A stretch of DNA of 64,000 bases from Paenibacillus sp. JNUCC-31 (GCF_014844075.1 NZ_CP062165.1:310001-374000), one strand, 5' to 3'. Shown: positions 8,468-17,361, numbered from the stretch's first letter. The notes: generated by a model from the sequence alone, not told the origin. Numbers and translations are program-made.

Positions 8468-8662
8468 GTACAACCCAACCTGTCTTCAGCCCGCGACAAC
8501 TATTCACCGCGTGCGTAAATCCCAACATGTACGTAAATCGTAAAAAAAGAACAGCGTCCAAGGTAATTTTTAGTGGCAGAACTTCTCCACCTACCTCTTT
8601 CACTGTTCCTTTGCCAAACATTTAGCAATATCCATTATCAAACCACTGCCCAAGAATTCATA

Positions 8663-9412
8663 TTACCTGCGCCTCATGATCCGGCCGCCGCCAACCCTTG
8701 TTTTCGGCTTTTTATAAGAACTCTTCGGTGAATCAAATAATCCTCCCAGGCCACCACTGCTCTTGTTACGATCGATGGTACCCTTACTTTGTTCCTTTTT
8801 CCGACTGAATAGTCCTCCACCCGAGCCTACACTCGAATCCTTATCGCTGCCACGCCGGGTAATTGATCCTTTTCGATCAACCGTAATCGGTGGGGCGGCC
8901 TTTTTATCATTATTTGTTGGCGTTCGATAAGAACCTTCACTCGGTTTGTACGTGTCTTTGTTCGTATAGCCCCGATACTTTCCGGCGGATCGATGACCTC
9001 CAAAAGTATCAAACAAATTACCAATTAACGTTGCAGTTAAGTACCCTTGCAAAAAGGATGAATCATAGTTCTGCCGAACATATTCCTTGGAATCGACTTC
9101 AACCAAGGTATCCTCCGGTTTATTCGGGTCTTGTTGTAAATGATAGTACTGGTCCTGATACACCAGGAACATCCGCTCTGTATTTTCCGCCGAAATCTGA
9201 TCCGGTTTACGCTGTTCAGACAATTCCTGAGCTACCTCCGGAACCGTTCGATCGGCAGCCCGGTACACATAGGACGTTGTGTTACCACTGCCACTGACCG
9301 ATTCAAGCGGATATGTGTCCTGAACGGAAGGTGCTCCGCACGCGGACAACAGGGACATCACAAGGCTGAGAACCAGCATTAATTTTAATCCGTGTGCCAA
9401 GCGCTTTTTCAT
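8663..9412 (-). CDS. DUF4247-type lipoprotein
   Basis: A 249-residue lipoprotein of the type annotated DUF4247; function unknown. The N-terminus MKKRLAHG plus a hydrophobic core ends in the lipobox LLSAC, with the acylated cysteine at 25. Residues about 35-140 form the conserved domain (QISAENTERMFLVYQDQYYHLQQ, then YLTATLIGNLF). The C-terminal third is low-complexity, rich in G, S, K and R (GGGLFSRKK, GGLGGLFDSPKSS, GGGRIMRRR), so a strongly basic tail faces the cell wall. The AGGAGAGG site overlaps the stop of the preceding DUF4178 gene, so it ends the pspA-DUF350-DUF4178-DUF4247 run. DUF assignment is from memory of family co-occurrence. Confidence 0.75.
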   Translation of the reverse strand: MKKRLAHGLKLMLVLSLVMSLLSACGAPSVQDTYPLESVSGSGNTTSYVYRAADRTVPEVAQELSEQRKPDQISAENTERMFLVYQDQYYHLQQDPNKPEDTLVEVDSKEYVRQNYDSSFLQGYLTATLIGNLFDTFGGHRSAGKYRGYTNKDTYKPSEGSYRTPTNNDKKAAPPITVDRKGSITRRGSDKDSSVGSGGGLFSRKKEQSKGTIDRNKSSGGLGGLFDSPKSSYKKPKTRVGGGRIMRRR

Positions 9413-9423
9413 TGGAACCTCTC

Positions 9424-9930
9424 CTAGCTCGAACGAATCACTTTGATATCCGCAGGAAGAATGGACTCTCCCTCATACAGTGTAAATCTTCTGTCTTGCC
9501 ACTCCACACGCAGAAGTTTGTTATCATCCGACTGATATTGCCATACGAGCTGCTCTCCAGCCTGACCATAGGGTGTCCTTCCTGCAGTGGTTACCATTCC
9601 TCCGTATTCTTCCTCCAGGTGATACGCACGCCCATCCAGGTCCAGCAAGGTAGGCACCTCATCAGGTGCATCAAGCCGACCATCGATCGGTGTATAGAGA
9701 GCATAACGTGTCATTTCCCGTTCTTCAATATGCAAGTGCCGAATTGCTGTACCATCCTGCAATGTAAGGACAGCCGCATTCCGTGCGCGATGATGCACAC
9801 GTCCAACAACTTCATAGGTTACCAGTGAAACCTCGCAGATATCACCAGGTGTCAGTTGGAGCATCGTTTTTTCTGCCCGGGGAGGTTCCGGTTTCGCTAA
9901 TATCCCTTTAATCCGTTTCCACACACTCAT
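9424..9930 (-). CDS. DUF4178-type protein
   Basis: A 168-residue cytosolic protein without a signal or membrane segment, resembling the DUF4178 family; biochemical role unknown. It is beta-rich, with the pattern LTPGDICEVSLVTYEVVGRV followed by LEEEYGGMV and WQYQSDDNKLLRVEWQDRRF. The start ATG is preceded by AGGAG. It is placed 23 bp after the DUF350 gene and its stop codon overlaps the Shine-Dalgarno site of the DUF4247 lipoprotein gene, which implies translational coupling. Such proteins recur beside PspA and DUF350 proteins in many bacteria, which suggests a role in the cell envelope rather than metabolism. Confidence 0.7.
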   Translation of the reverse strand: MSVWKRIKGILAKPEPPRAEKTMLQLTPGDICEVSLVTYEVVGRVHHRARNAAVLTLQDGTAIRHLHIEEREMTRYALYTPIDGRLDAPDEVPTLLDLDGRAYHLEEEYGGMVTTAGRTPYGQAGEQLVWQYQSDDNKLLRVEWQDRRFTLYEGESILPADIKVIRSS

Positions 9931-9953
9931 GCCTATTACTCCTGTTCTTTATC

Positions 9954-10355
9954 TTATAAACAAGCTGCAATAATTAATGCGCCCACGATATGAAGTGCAC
10001 CTGAGAATAAACCGTAACCTGTCTTTCCCTGCTGAATTCCCGTATCCAGATCCAGATTAGCCCACGTCCGAATCATGAAATGAACCACACTCTCCAGAAT
10101 TAACAAAATGATAAACGAAACGACAGATACCAGTAACGCTTCTCCAAGATGACCCGCTGTCGATATGGAGGTAGCGAGCACATAACCTTGAGCGAAAAGC
10201 TTCATGACCATGCGTGTCGTAACGGCCATGTTGCCCGCTTTCACTTCGGCAAAATCCTTATATTTTGTGAACAACGAATCTACATACATCAAGACAAACA
10301 GCAAAACCGAACCCGATAACGTCCAGACCAGCATTGCCAAAATGTTCAAATCCAT
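9954..10355 (-). CDS. DUF350 family four-helix membrane protein
   Basis: A small 133-residue integral membrane protein of the DUF350/YjfL type. Hydrophobic segments lie at about residues 4-24, 50-66, 72-92 and 113-133, joined by short charged loops (KYKDFAEVKAG; RTWANLDLDTGIQQGK). The family has no established activity, but is found next to PspA homologues. It starts at an ATG behind a GGGGG run. A stem-loop at 10395-10426 separates it from pspA upstream, so its expression may be lower than that of pspA. Confidence 0.75.
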   Translation of the reverse strand: MDLNILAMLVWTLSGSVLLFVLMYVDSLFTKYKDFAEVKAGNMAVTTRMVMKLFAQGYVLATSISTAGHLGEALLVSVVSFIILLILESVVHFMIRTWANLDLDTGIQQGKTGYGLFSGALHIVGALIIAACL

Positions 10356-10394
10356 CTACATAGCCCCCACATCTCAACATGAACCGCAATTAAA

Positions 10395-10426
10395 AGCGAA
10401 GGAGAAACGCTGGTCTCTCCTCCGCT
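10395..10426 (-). terminator. Intercistronic hairpin between pspA and the DUF350 gene
   Basis: On the minus strand AGCGGAGGAGA pairs with TCTCCTTCGCT over a ten-base loop, followed by TTTTAATTG. The short U tract suggests a leaky terminator or an mRNA-processing barrier that would make pspA more abundant than the three genes after it. Confidence 0.55.
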
Positions 10427-10448
10427 GGTGCCCCTGCTTATACAAGGT

Positions 10449-11120
10449 TTAGTTCTTATTTTCGTACTGCTTCATCAATGCAGCCAGTTCATCCTCAACA
10501 GCCTGATCTTTGCCTAGCTTTTCAAATTCATCATCCAGTGATTTTCCTTTGGATGACATTTCATTGCTGGCTTCTGCCTGAGCTTCCATCTGCATCATTT
10601 TTTCTTCCATACGCTTCATACCCGCGCTAGCTGTGTCAGAACCAAATCCGTTCATTGCCTTGTTGATTTCGGTTTGAGCTTTTGCTGCATTGTAACGCGC
10701 AACCAATGTCTCACGTTTATTTTTCATCTGAGTCAACTGTTTGCGCATTTCGTCGAGCTTGCCGCGAAGATTATCAGCAGACGCTTTGTTCTGGTCGTAG
10801 CTTGTTTTGTATTCGGCCATTTTTTCTTCAGCGACTTTCTTCTCTTCCAGCGCACGACGTGCGAGATCCATATTCTGGGCACGGGCAGCGGTGTGAGCCT
10901 GCTCTTCACGTTTTTTCACAAGAGCTTCCTGTTCTTCGAACAGTTGTTTAAATTTCTTCTCAATGGCAATCTGTGCGGCTACAGCTTTCTCTGCATCTTC
11001 CAGATCTTCCTGCATGTCACGGATATATTGATCCGTCATTTTAATCGGATCTTCTGCCTTGTCAATAATGGAATTAATGTTAGACATCGTTAAATCGCGC
11101 AATCGTTTGAAAATAGACAT
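10449..11120 (-). CDS. pspA: PspA/IM30 family envelope-stress protein
   Basis: A 223-residue, almost wholly alpha-helical coiled-coil protein of the PspA/IM30/LiaH family (ESCRT-III superfamily), which binds the inner face of the membrane and protects it under stress. It starts MSIFKRLRDLTMSNINSIID, an amphipathic helix typical of the family, followed by the DPIKMTDQYIRDMQEDL signature and heptad-rich helices with alternating charges up to about residue 190. The ATG at 11120 has AGGAGG nine bases upstream; a longer frame to 11204 lacks support. It is first gene of the module with DUF350, DUF4178 and DUF4247 proteins. Confidence 0.92.
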   Translation of the reverse strand: MSIFKRLRDLTMSNINSIIDKAEDPIKMTDQYIRDMQEDLEDAEKAVAAQIAIEKKFKQLFEEQEALVKKREEQAHTAARAQNMDLARRALEEKKVAEEKMAEYKTSYDQNKASADNLRGKLDEMRKQLTQMKNKRETLVARYNAAKAQTEINKAMNGFGSDTASAGMKRMEEKMMQMEAQAEASNEMSSKGKSLDDEFEKLGKDQAVEDELAALMKQYENKN

Positions 11121-11240
11121 TATGGTATTCCTCCTAGTCGATATTACATCCTTGTATATAATCATACATACGTGGCAACCTTCTACTCGTTTCAATTTTA
11201 ACAAAAAAAATCATAAAAGACGATTTTGGCTCCAATGAAA

Positions 11241-11585
11241 CTATTGAATCAGCTGATCGAATTGAATCAACTCTTCATCAAGCAGCCTCTCTGCAGTCTG
11301 CACAATCTCATCAATCTGCATCCGTGTAATTGCATCAAAATGAATTCCCATTATAACGGTCACAGCTGTTTTCAAATGCATGGCCGCTTTACGTGCAAGC
11401 CTCTCACACAATTCTTGTTCTTTATGCCCTGGAATATGCACCGTAGCCCCGCTCACCCGTTCTCCATCCGGATAAAATGTCGCTACCGCTCCAATATGTG
11501 ATTTTCCTCCAGTCACCAGAAATACTTTGTCTTCTCCAGCCTCAATCACCTGTATACGAACGGTTTTCAAGTCGTATGTGCTCAT
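11241..11585 (-). CDS. Small LpdD-like (prenyl-FMN chaperone domain) protein
   Basis: A 114-residue cytosolic protein. The pattern GGKSHIGAVATFYPDG, then ATVHIPGHKEQELCERLARK and TVIMGIHFDAITRMQIDEIV resembles the small D subunit/LpdD family linked to prenylated-flavin-dependent decarboxylases. That assignment is from recollection of the motif order and not certain. There is no UbiD/UbiX-type partner in the window, so its role here is unknown. The start at the ATG 11585 follows GGTGGAG; a frame extension to 11657 has no site. It runs divergent from the polysaccharide deacetylase gene. Confidence 0.6.
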   Translation of the reverse strand: MSTYDLKTVRIQVIEAGEDKVFLVTGGKSHIGAVATFYPDGERVSGATVHIPGHKEQELCERLARKAAMHLKTAVTVIMGIHFDAITRMQIDEIVQTAERLLDEELIQFDQLIQ

Positions 11586-11741
11586 CTTGCTCCACCTATC
11601 CTTTTCTATCTGAGATATGTATGGTGGAAGTATGGATCGAATTCCATCAATCAGCAATGAAACATCTCACACATCACGAATAATTGACTGCATTCCCGGG
11701 CATACCAAAGAGAACGCAATTTGGGAAAAGGAGGCACTAAC

Positions 11742-12530
11742 ATGCGTCTACGCCTCATTATGTTATCCATCATGGTCATTCTTCTGGGAGGGAGCTTTGC
11801 CCCTGCTCAATTAAGGGCTGCTTCAAGCCCACAAGATAAACCTGTTTCGAAGTCGGATTCATCCGAGGAAGAACAATTGACACTTGGACAGCTTAGGCAG
11901 AAATATGCCGATACATTCAAAACCAATGGTCCTTCAACAAAACAGGTGGCTTTGACTTTTGATGATGTGCCTGATCCTAGGTTCACCCCGCTGGTACTTG
12001 ATATTTTGAAAAGATACAAGGTACGGGCTACTTTTTTCATTGTGGGAAGTCGCGCGGAGAAACATCCGGATTTGGTGAAACGCATGGTGAAAGAAGGACA
12101 TATTGTGGGTAATCACAGCTACAATCACCCGGAATTCAGCAAGCTGTCCATGAATGCATTTCGCAAACAAATCTTACATACCGGAGATATTATTCGCAAT
12201 TTAGCGGGTTACACTCCCAAGATGATCCGCCCTCCTTATGGTGACATTAACGAACAACAGCTGCAGTGGGCAGCCAATCAACGTTACAGCATTGTGAACT
12301 GGAACGTTGATTCCCTGGACTGGAAGGGCCTAAGCAAAGACAAAGTAAAGAAAAACATTCTGTCGGCCGTTAAACCCGGTTCCATTGTTTTGCAGCATGC
12401 AGGTGGCGGGGTGGGTTCGAATCTGAAAGGCACTATCGAGGCGCTGCCTGAAGTTATTGAGGAATTGCGCAATCGGGGGTACGAGCTGGTCACTTTGGAC
12501 GAAATGCTGGGCTTGCCAAAAGGCAAGTAA
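11742..12530 (+). CDS. Secreted polysaccharide deacetylase (NodB domain)
   Basis: A carbohydrate esterase family 4 enzyme of 262 residues that removes N- or O-acetyl groups from peptidoglycan or another wall glycan. The N-terminal signal peptide covers about residues 1-27. The NodB domain shows the metal-binding and catalytic motifs in order: TFDDVPDP (usual TFDDGP; the glycine is replaced), HSYNHP with the zinc histidines, RPPYGD, NWNVDSLDW and IVLQHAGG. The ATG at 11742 has AAAGGAGG seven bases upstream; an in-frame TTG at 11721 precedes that site. It is followed by a strong terminator and is probably a single gene. Confidence 0.9.
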   Translation: MRLRLIMLSIMVILLGGSFAPAQLRAASSPQDKPVSKSDSSEEEQLTLGQLRQKYADTFKTNGPSTKQVALTFDDVPDPRFTPLVLDILKRYKVRATFFIVGSRAEKHPDLVKRMVKEGHIVGNHSYNHPEFSKLSMNAFRKQILHTGDIIRNLAGYTPKMIRPPYGDINEQQLQWAANQRYSIVNWNVDSLDWKGLSKDKVKKNILSAVKPGSIVLQHAGGGVGSNLKGTIEALPEVIEELRNRGYELVTLDEMLGLPKGK

Positions 12531-12560
12531 GATCTGTTTGTAAGGAGTTCGTATAAAAAC

Positions 12561-12607
12561 AAAAGGGTGTCCTTCAATCACATCATCGTGACAGAAGGAC
12601 ACCCTTT
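12561..12607. terminator. Bidirectional terminator between deacetylase and LysM-3D genes
   Basis: AAAGGGTGTCCTTC pairs perfectly with GAAGGACACCCTTT around an 18-base loop, with A and T runs at the edges. It separates two convergent genes. Confidence 0.85.
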
Positions 12608-12664
12608 ACTAATTAGTAAGTTCAACGTGCAGTTGCACTGGATATGTGCGGCCATTTTTTATTG

Positions 12665-13327
12665 TTATTTCAAAATGTAAAGTTCAACATCCTGAATACC
12701 GAATGTACTCACAGACTGTTGGCTTCCCGGAATAAAGATATCAATCCTATGACCTTTAATAGCACTCCCCACATCCCGGGCCGTAGCAACAAATGCCTGT
12801 TTCGGAAGTCCTGGATGTGAATGACCCGTTACAAGGACCTTCGTACCCAGTGGAATAATACTCGGGTCTACTGCGATTGTGCCCAATTCGAGCGGATTAC
12901 CGAAGTAATCTACAGCACCCCATCCTCCATTTTCTGAAGGATCGGCAGAGTATGCGGTTGCTTTTACATCGACTGACTTGCTGTAGTCAAATGTTTTTCC
13001 CCAGGCTTGGACTACCTTGTTATCTGCGTTGACATCAAGGCTGGCTGTAGTTATTGTTTTTGCGTTTGTAGCCGCTGCTGCAGATACTGTGTTTGTTTTG
13101 CCTGGAATCGTAATTTTCAAACCGCCGTAGATGTTGTAAGCGGAAATGTCACTGTTAGCTTTAATGAGTGTGTTTAACCCAACTCCATATTGCTTGGATA
13201 AGGTGAAGAAGGTATCCCCCTCTTTGGCCACATGAACTGAATCAGCGTGAGCCGGAACCGCCTGAATTAGCATTGCTGCTGTCAGCAAAGCTGTTGCTGT
13301 TTTGGCTATACGTTTCTTGTTAATCAT
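12665..13327 (-). CDS. LysM and 3D domain cell-wall protein (YocH-like)
   Basis: A secreted muralytic-type protein of 220 residues. A signal peptide (about 1-28, ending AHA) is followed by one LysM peptidoglycan-binding domain (about 30-77: VAKEGDTFFTLSKQYGVGLN to GLKITIPGK), a linker and a 3D domain (about 120-220) carrying the three conserved aspartate regions: ATAYSADPSENGG, GTIAVDPSIIPLGTKVLV and ATARDVGSAIKGHRIDIF. The 3D fold is shared with lytic transglycosylase-type enzymes such as RpfB and MltA and with Bacillus YocH. The gene lies directly behind a ydaO-type c-di-AMP riboswitch, so production should follow the cell's c-di-AMP level. The ATG has GGGAGG seven bases upstream. Confidence 0.9.
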   Translation of the reverse strand: MINKKRIAKTATALLTAAMLIQAVPAHADSVHVAKEGDTFFTLSKQYGVGLNTLIKANSDISAYNIYGGLKITIPGKTNTVSAAAATNAKTITTASLDVNADNKVVQAWGKTFDYSKSVDVKATAYSADPSENGGWGAVDYFGNPLELGTIAVDPSIIPLGTKVLVTGHSHPGLPKQAFVATARDVGSAIKGHRIDIFIPGSQQSVSTFGIQDVELYILK

Positions 13328-13346
13328 GGTCTTCCTCCCTCATTGT

Positions 13347-13519
13347 GCCTGCGAAGTTAGTTGTCGGATTCGGATGGAGGAGACCACCCTATAGGTCCTA
13401 ATTACATCAAAAGCTATATGTACGCCCTAATTCACCCCAAGCAGCGTGCCATCTTTCTTCCCCTGCACATTCTGCATCATTACATCCCCCACACTTCCTG
13501 TCCGGAAGTTTCGGCAGGA
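13347..13519 (-). ncRNA. ydaO/yuaA-type c-di-AMP riboswitch
   Basis: On the minus strand the conserved ydaO pieces appear in the right order: CCTGCCGAAAC at the 5' end, CTTGGGGTGAATTAGGGC in the middle, and CCGAATCCGACAAC followed by TAACTTCGCAGGC at the 3' end. CCTGC and GCAGG close the P1 helix. The ribosome-binding site of the LysM-3D gene begins about ten bases after the aptamer and no separate terminator hairpin is present between them, so ligand binding may act on translation. In Bacillota this riboswitch class often precedes wall hydrolases and potassium transporters. Confidence 0.88.
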
Positions 13520-13689
13520 ACAAATATATCACAATTTTGTAACCATGAGTCGTAGTAAATGTTACCAAATGGAGAAACAGTTCATCACAAATGCTGAAAA
13601 TATGCGAATCCTTCAACATACAGTCTGACTGAAGTTGTCCCTTTGATGACAGAAACGTTACTTTTTATGTAAATCCATTCTTATGTTCA

Positions 13690-13740
13690 CATGACAAAAC
13701 AGCCTTAACGACTGTGTGTCGACAAGGCTGTTTTGTCATG
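13690..13740 (-). terminator. Terminator of the amino-acid ABC transporter operon
   Basis: A 17-bp perfect stem (CATGACAAAACAGCCTT and complement) with a 17-base loop lies 12 bases after the glnQ-like stop on the minus strand. The stem includes TTTT next to the base. It also insulates the c-di-AMP riboswitch promoter region. Confidence 0.75.
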
Positions 13741-13751
13741 TTTGAATTAAA

Positions 13752-14480
13752 TTAGAGCACTTTGGCAAGGAAGTCCCGTGTACGAGCATGCTTGGGTTCA
13801 CCAAACACTTCAGCAGGGGTTCCTTCTTCTACAATGACCCCGCCATCCATAAACAGAATACGATCTCCTACTTCGCGAGCAAAGCCCATCTCATGCGTTA
13901 CAATAACCATTGTCATACCACCTTCAGCAAGACGCTTCATGACATCCAGCACCTCACCGACCATTTCAGGATCAAGTGCAGAAGTTGGCTCGTCAAACAG
14001 CATGACATGCGGCTGCATTGCAAGAGCTCTTGCAATAGCGATCCGTTGTTTCTGACCACCGGAAAGCTGATTCGGATAAGCGTCTTTTTTGTCGGACAGG
14101 CCGACCGTCTTGAGCAACTCTGCCGAGATTTGTTCAGCTTCCTTAACGGATTGCTTTTTCACTTTAATGGGAGCGATTGTAATGTTCTGCTGCACCGTTT
14201 TGTGCGGAAACAGGTTGAAGTGCTGGAACACCATGCCCATTTTTTCACGAGTCGCGTTGATGTTGTGTTTGGGGTCTGTGATTGACACACCTTCAAAATT
14301 AATTTCGCCGGAAGTCGGCTGCTCCAGCAGGTTCAGGCAGCGTAAAAATGTACTTTTCCCCGATCCGGACGGACCGATGACCACGACAACCTCACCTTTG
14401 CCGATTGTTACGTTAATGCCCTTGAGCACATCGTTATTTCCATATGATTTGTATAATTGTCTAACGTCTATCACTTGCAC
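13752..14480 (-). CDS. glnQ: Polar amino-acid ABC transporter ATP-binding protein (GlnQ-like)
   Basis: The ATPase subunit of a polar amino-acid importer, 242 residues, acting at the inner membrane surface with the fused binding-protein/permease encoded just upstream. All ABC motifs are intact: Walker [10 protein letters not shown] at about 36-44, Q-loop [11 protein letters not shown], signature LSGGQKQR, Walker [14 protein letters not shown] and the H-loop VTHEM. Length and sequence match the HisP/GlnQ class. Its start overlaps the preceding gene by 20 bases, showing a two-gene operon. The exact amino acid (glutamine, cystine or another) cannot be decided. Confidence 0.9.
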   Translation of the reverse strand: MQVIDVRQLYKSYGNNDVLKGINVTIGKGEVVVVIGPSGSGKSTFLRCLNLLEQPTSGEINFEGVSITDPKHNINATREKMGMVFQHFNLFPHKTVQQNITIAPIKVKKQSVKEAEQISAELLKTVGLSDKKDAYPNQLSGGQKQRIAIARALAMQPHVMLFDEPTSALDPEMVGEVLDVMKRLAEGGMTMVIVTHEMGFAREVGDRILFMDGGVIVEEGTPAEVFGEPKHARTRDFLAKVL

Positions 14481-15924
14481 TCAACTTCCTTTCCAATCGA
14501 CCCAGCAGCTTGGACAAAATGAACGTCAGCACAAAGTATATGGCTGCTGCAATCAGGAATGGGTTCATTCCTTGGTACGTAATATTTTTGACTACACTTG
14601 CCTGGTACATAATGTCGACCATACCAATAACCGAAATAATGGAGGACTCTTTAATAATGGTCACAAACTCATTACCGATCGCCGGTAGTACTGCTTTGAA
14701 AGCCTGTGGGAGCACGATGTAACGCATTGCAGCAGTTCTCCCCATTCCGAGCGAACGAGCCGCTTCCAGTTGACCACGATCTACCCCCTGGATACCTGCA
14801 CGGAAAATCTCCGCAAGATAAGCTCCACTATTAATGGAAAGTGTAATGATACCTGCCTGAAGTGGCGTGAAATTAATACCCAGAGTCAGTGCAAGACCAT
14901 AATAGATAATCATCAGTTGAACCAGCATTGGCGTACCGCGAATGACCTCAACGTAAGCTGTACCGATCCAGCGCAAAATCGCAACGTCATGCAAACGGAA
15001 CAGACAGATGATCAAACCGATAATAACCCCGAATATCACACCGAGTGCAGACAGTAGAAGGGTGTAGCCCACACCTGTCGCATAAAAGCTTTTGTACTGC
15101 CAGAACACTTCAAAAATGTTCTGATTTTTGTCCAGCTTGTCTGCATTCAACTGACTCGCTTCTTTAACCATTTGCTCAATTTTATTTTCGCTTTTCAGAC
15201 GTTCGAGCGTCCCGTTCACAGCGTTCAGCAATTCCGTATTTCCCTTGCGAATCCCGATCGCCGCTTCTACCTGCTCTTCATCCGGAATAGCAGGAGCTAG
15301 TCCGATAATATCATCCAAATAACCAGCAGCTACCGTATCTTCGACGATCGCCGCATTCACACGATTGGTCTGCAATTGCAGCACGATATCGGATATTTTA
15401 TCGAGTGCCGTCAGTTTTGCGCCTGGGATTCCCTGACCAATCGTTTCTTGAATGGAGCCTTTTTGGACTCCAATTTTTTCATTTTCCAGTTCAGCCATCG
15501 TAGGATATTTGTCTTTATCCTTATTACGTATCATGATAACTTGTTTTGATTTATAATAGGTATCGGAAAAGTCAATACTTTTCTTGCGCTCATCTGTCGG
15601 TGTCATTCCCGAGATGACCATATCCACACGACCACTCTGCAATGCAGGCAGCAGTCCGTCAAAACCCATATCCTCGATCACAAGTTCTGCGCCAAGATCG
15701 GCCGCAATTTCTTTGGCAATGGAAATATCAAAGCCCACAATTTGGTCTTTACCATCAATGACTTTATGGAATTCATATGGCGCAAAATCGGCACTTGTAC
15801 CGAGCACCAGCTTTTTACTGCTTGAATTGCCTGTGGTTCCCGTTGCCGATGCAACAGGTGCAACTGTTGTTAGCAAAACCACAAAAGCCAGCAGCATCAT
15901 AGTGTAACGACTAATCAATTTCAA
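14461..15924 (-). CDS. Amino-acid ABC transporter, fused substrate-binding protein and permease
   Basis: One 487-residue polypeptide combines the extracellular solute-binding protein and the membrane permease of a polar amino-acid importer. Residues 1-27 form a signal/anchor segment; residues about 38-265 are a bacterial SBP family 3 domain ([42 protein letters not shown]); residues about 280-480 are the permease with several membrane helices and the EAA loop [22 protein letters not shown]. The start is TTG at 15924, following an AGGGG site. GlnQ-like ATPase follows with 20-base overlap. Such fusions are known in Bacillota (GlnP type). The ligand is unknown, though the arginine in GRVDM/ER region supports a zwitterionic amino acid. 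Confidence 0.88.
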   Translation of the reverse strand: MKLISRYTMMLLAFVVLLTTVAPVASATGTTGNSSSKKLVLGTSADFAPYEFHKVIDGKDQIVGFDISIAKEIAADLGAELVIEDMGFDGLLPALQSGRVDMVISGMTPTDERKKSIDFSDTYYKSKQVIMIRNKDKDKYPTMAELENEKIGVQKGSIQETIGQGIPGAKLTALDKISDIVLQLQTNRVNAAIVEDTVAAGYLDDIIGLAPAIPDEEQVEAAIGIRKGNTELLNAVNGTLERLKSENKIEQMVKEASQLNADKLDKNQNIFEVFWQYKSFYATGVGYTLLLSALGVIFGVIIGLIICLFRLHDVAILRWIGTAYVEVIRGTPMLVQLMIIYYGLALTLGINFTPLQAGIITLSINSGAYLAEIFRAGIQGVDRGQLEAARSLGMGRTAAMRYIVLPQAFKAVLPAIGNEFVTIIKESSIISVIGMVDIMYQASVVKNITYQGMNPFLIAAAIYFVLTFILSKLLGRLERKLSASDRR

Positions 15925-16104
15925 CCCTGTTCTCCCCTTATAATACTTTGTGTGCTTCTCTTGTTGATGCCTGAGTCATTATAAAGTAGAATGCATGATT
16001 ATGCAATGCATTTCGACATGAACGATTACAGCTTGTTTCTGAAAAAATTACTGCAACTATGATATAATTATTGAATTATTTTCATTTTTGCTAAGGAGTC
16101 CATC

Positions 16105-17280
16105 ATGACACATACCAAAACACAAATTTTAACGGTTATTGATCAATATGCTTCCCGTTTTAAGGAGATTTCATCATACATTGGTGCCCATCCCGAACTC
16201 GGGAATGAAGAATATCTCGCTTCTGCTCGGTTAAAGGAAGAACTTGCCTATCACGGATTCACAGTAGAAGCTCCTGTTCTTGGATTGGATACTGCCTTCA
16301 TCGGTACGTATTCTGCCTCCAAGCCAGGTCCAACCATTGCCCTCCTGTGTGAGTACGATGCACTCCCTGAAATTGGTCACGCCTGCGGTCATCATCTGAT
16401 CTGCATGATGAGCCTGGGAGCTGCCGTTGGTCTTAAATCCATACTGGATGAAACGGGCGGAACGTTGAAAGTGTTCGGTACGCCCGCGGAAGAAACACGG
16501 GGTGCCAAGGTACCTATGGCTGAAGCAGGTTTATTCGATGATTGTGATATCGCACTGATGGCTCACCCGTACTACGCGTATGAGAAATCAGGCAGTTCTT
16601 TGGCGATTGACGCAGTACAATTTGAGTTTCATGGAAAATCTTCACATGCTGCTGCAAGTCCACACGAAGGGATCAATGCACTGGATGCGGTAATCCAGAC
16701 GTTCAATGGAATTAATGCGTTCCGCCAACACGTGAAAAGTACGGTTCGTATTCACGGTGTAATCAATAGCGGAGGACAGGCAGCCAACATCATTCCTGAT
16801 TATGCTTCGGCTCAATTCTATGTACGTGCCTCGACGAGAAAAGAATTGAATATCCTCACCCAGCGTGTAATTCAGATTGCGGAAGGCTCTGCTCTGCAAA
16901 CGGGGTGCCGACTGGTTACATCCAATTATGAGACTTCTTATGATGAGATGGTTACCAATGAATCGTTATCGTCTGCCTTTAGTGCAAACTTGCTTGAACT
17001 GGGCATTCCTCAAGAGGAGATTGTGAGCGGTAACGATCACGGCTCCATGGATATTGGGAACGTTTCTCTGCGTTGTCCTGCCATCCACCCTTATATTCGC
17101 GTTGTGGACGAAGTCCATACCCTACACTCGATCGAGTTCCGTGATTTGGCGCTGCAGGAACGGGCTTTGGATGGAATGATCTTCGGAGCCAAGGCACTTG
17201 CTGCAACAGCGTATGATGTCTTGACCCAGCCTGAACTGCTGCAAACGATTCGAACAGAATTCGATGGTGTAAGTCGCTAA
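16105..17280 (+). CDS. M20 family amidohydrolase / metallopeptidase
   Basis: A 391-residue metal-dependent amidohydrolase of the M20D branch (AbgB, IAA-amino-acid hydrolase and N-acyl-amino-acid amidohydrolase relatives), predicted to be cytosolic. Metal-site residues stand out: CEYDALPEIGHACGHH, with the aspartate, histidines and cysteine typical of M20D enzymes, then TPAEETRGAK, with the catalytic-base glutamate pair, and AHPYY. The dimerisation domain spans roughly residues 175-290 (FEFHGKSSHAAASPHEGINA). The ATG at 16105 follows AAGGAG. It stands alone, with a terminator behind it. The substrate may be an N-acyl amino acid or a p-aminobenzoyl-glutamate-like compound; this is inference. 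Confidence 0.88.
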   Translation: MTHTKTQILTVIDQYASRFKEISSYIGAHPELGNEEYLASARLKEELAYHGFTVEAPVLGLDTAFIGTYSASKPGPTIALLCEYDALPEIGHACGHHLICMMSLGAAVGLKSILDETGGTLKVFGTPAEETRGAKVPMAEAGLFDDCDIALMAHPYYAYEKSGSSLAIDAVQFEFHGKSSHAAASPHEGINALDAVIQTFNGINAFRQHVKSTVRIHGVINSGGQAANIIPDYASAQFYVRASTRKELNILTQRVIQIAEGSALQTGCRLVTSNYETSYDEMVTNESLSSAFSANLLELGIPQEEIVSGNDHGSMDIGNVSLRCPAIHPYIRVVDEVHTLHSIEFRDLALQERALDGMIFGAKALAATAYDVLTQPELLQTIRTEFDGVSR

Positions 17281-17307
17281 GTTTGTCGCAAACTGGCGTG
17301 CATTCTT

Positions 17308-17361
17308 CAAGGGGTGTTCTCTCAGACCCGCAATTCAGGGCTGATGGAACACTCCTTTTGT
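17308..17361 (+). terminator. Terminator downstream of the M20 amidohydrolase
   Basis: GGGGTGTTC pairs with GAACACTCC (one G-U pair) across an imperfect loop, and the arm is followed by TTTTGTTC on the plus strand, 28 bases after the stop codon. Confidence 0.65.

Noticed and set aside
8433-8621. A 62-codon frame before moeA
   Set aside because: No convincing ribosome-binding site or family; it contains the probable moeA promoter.
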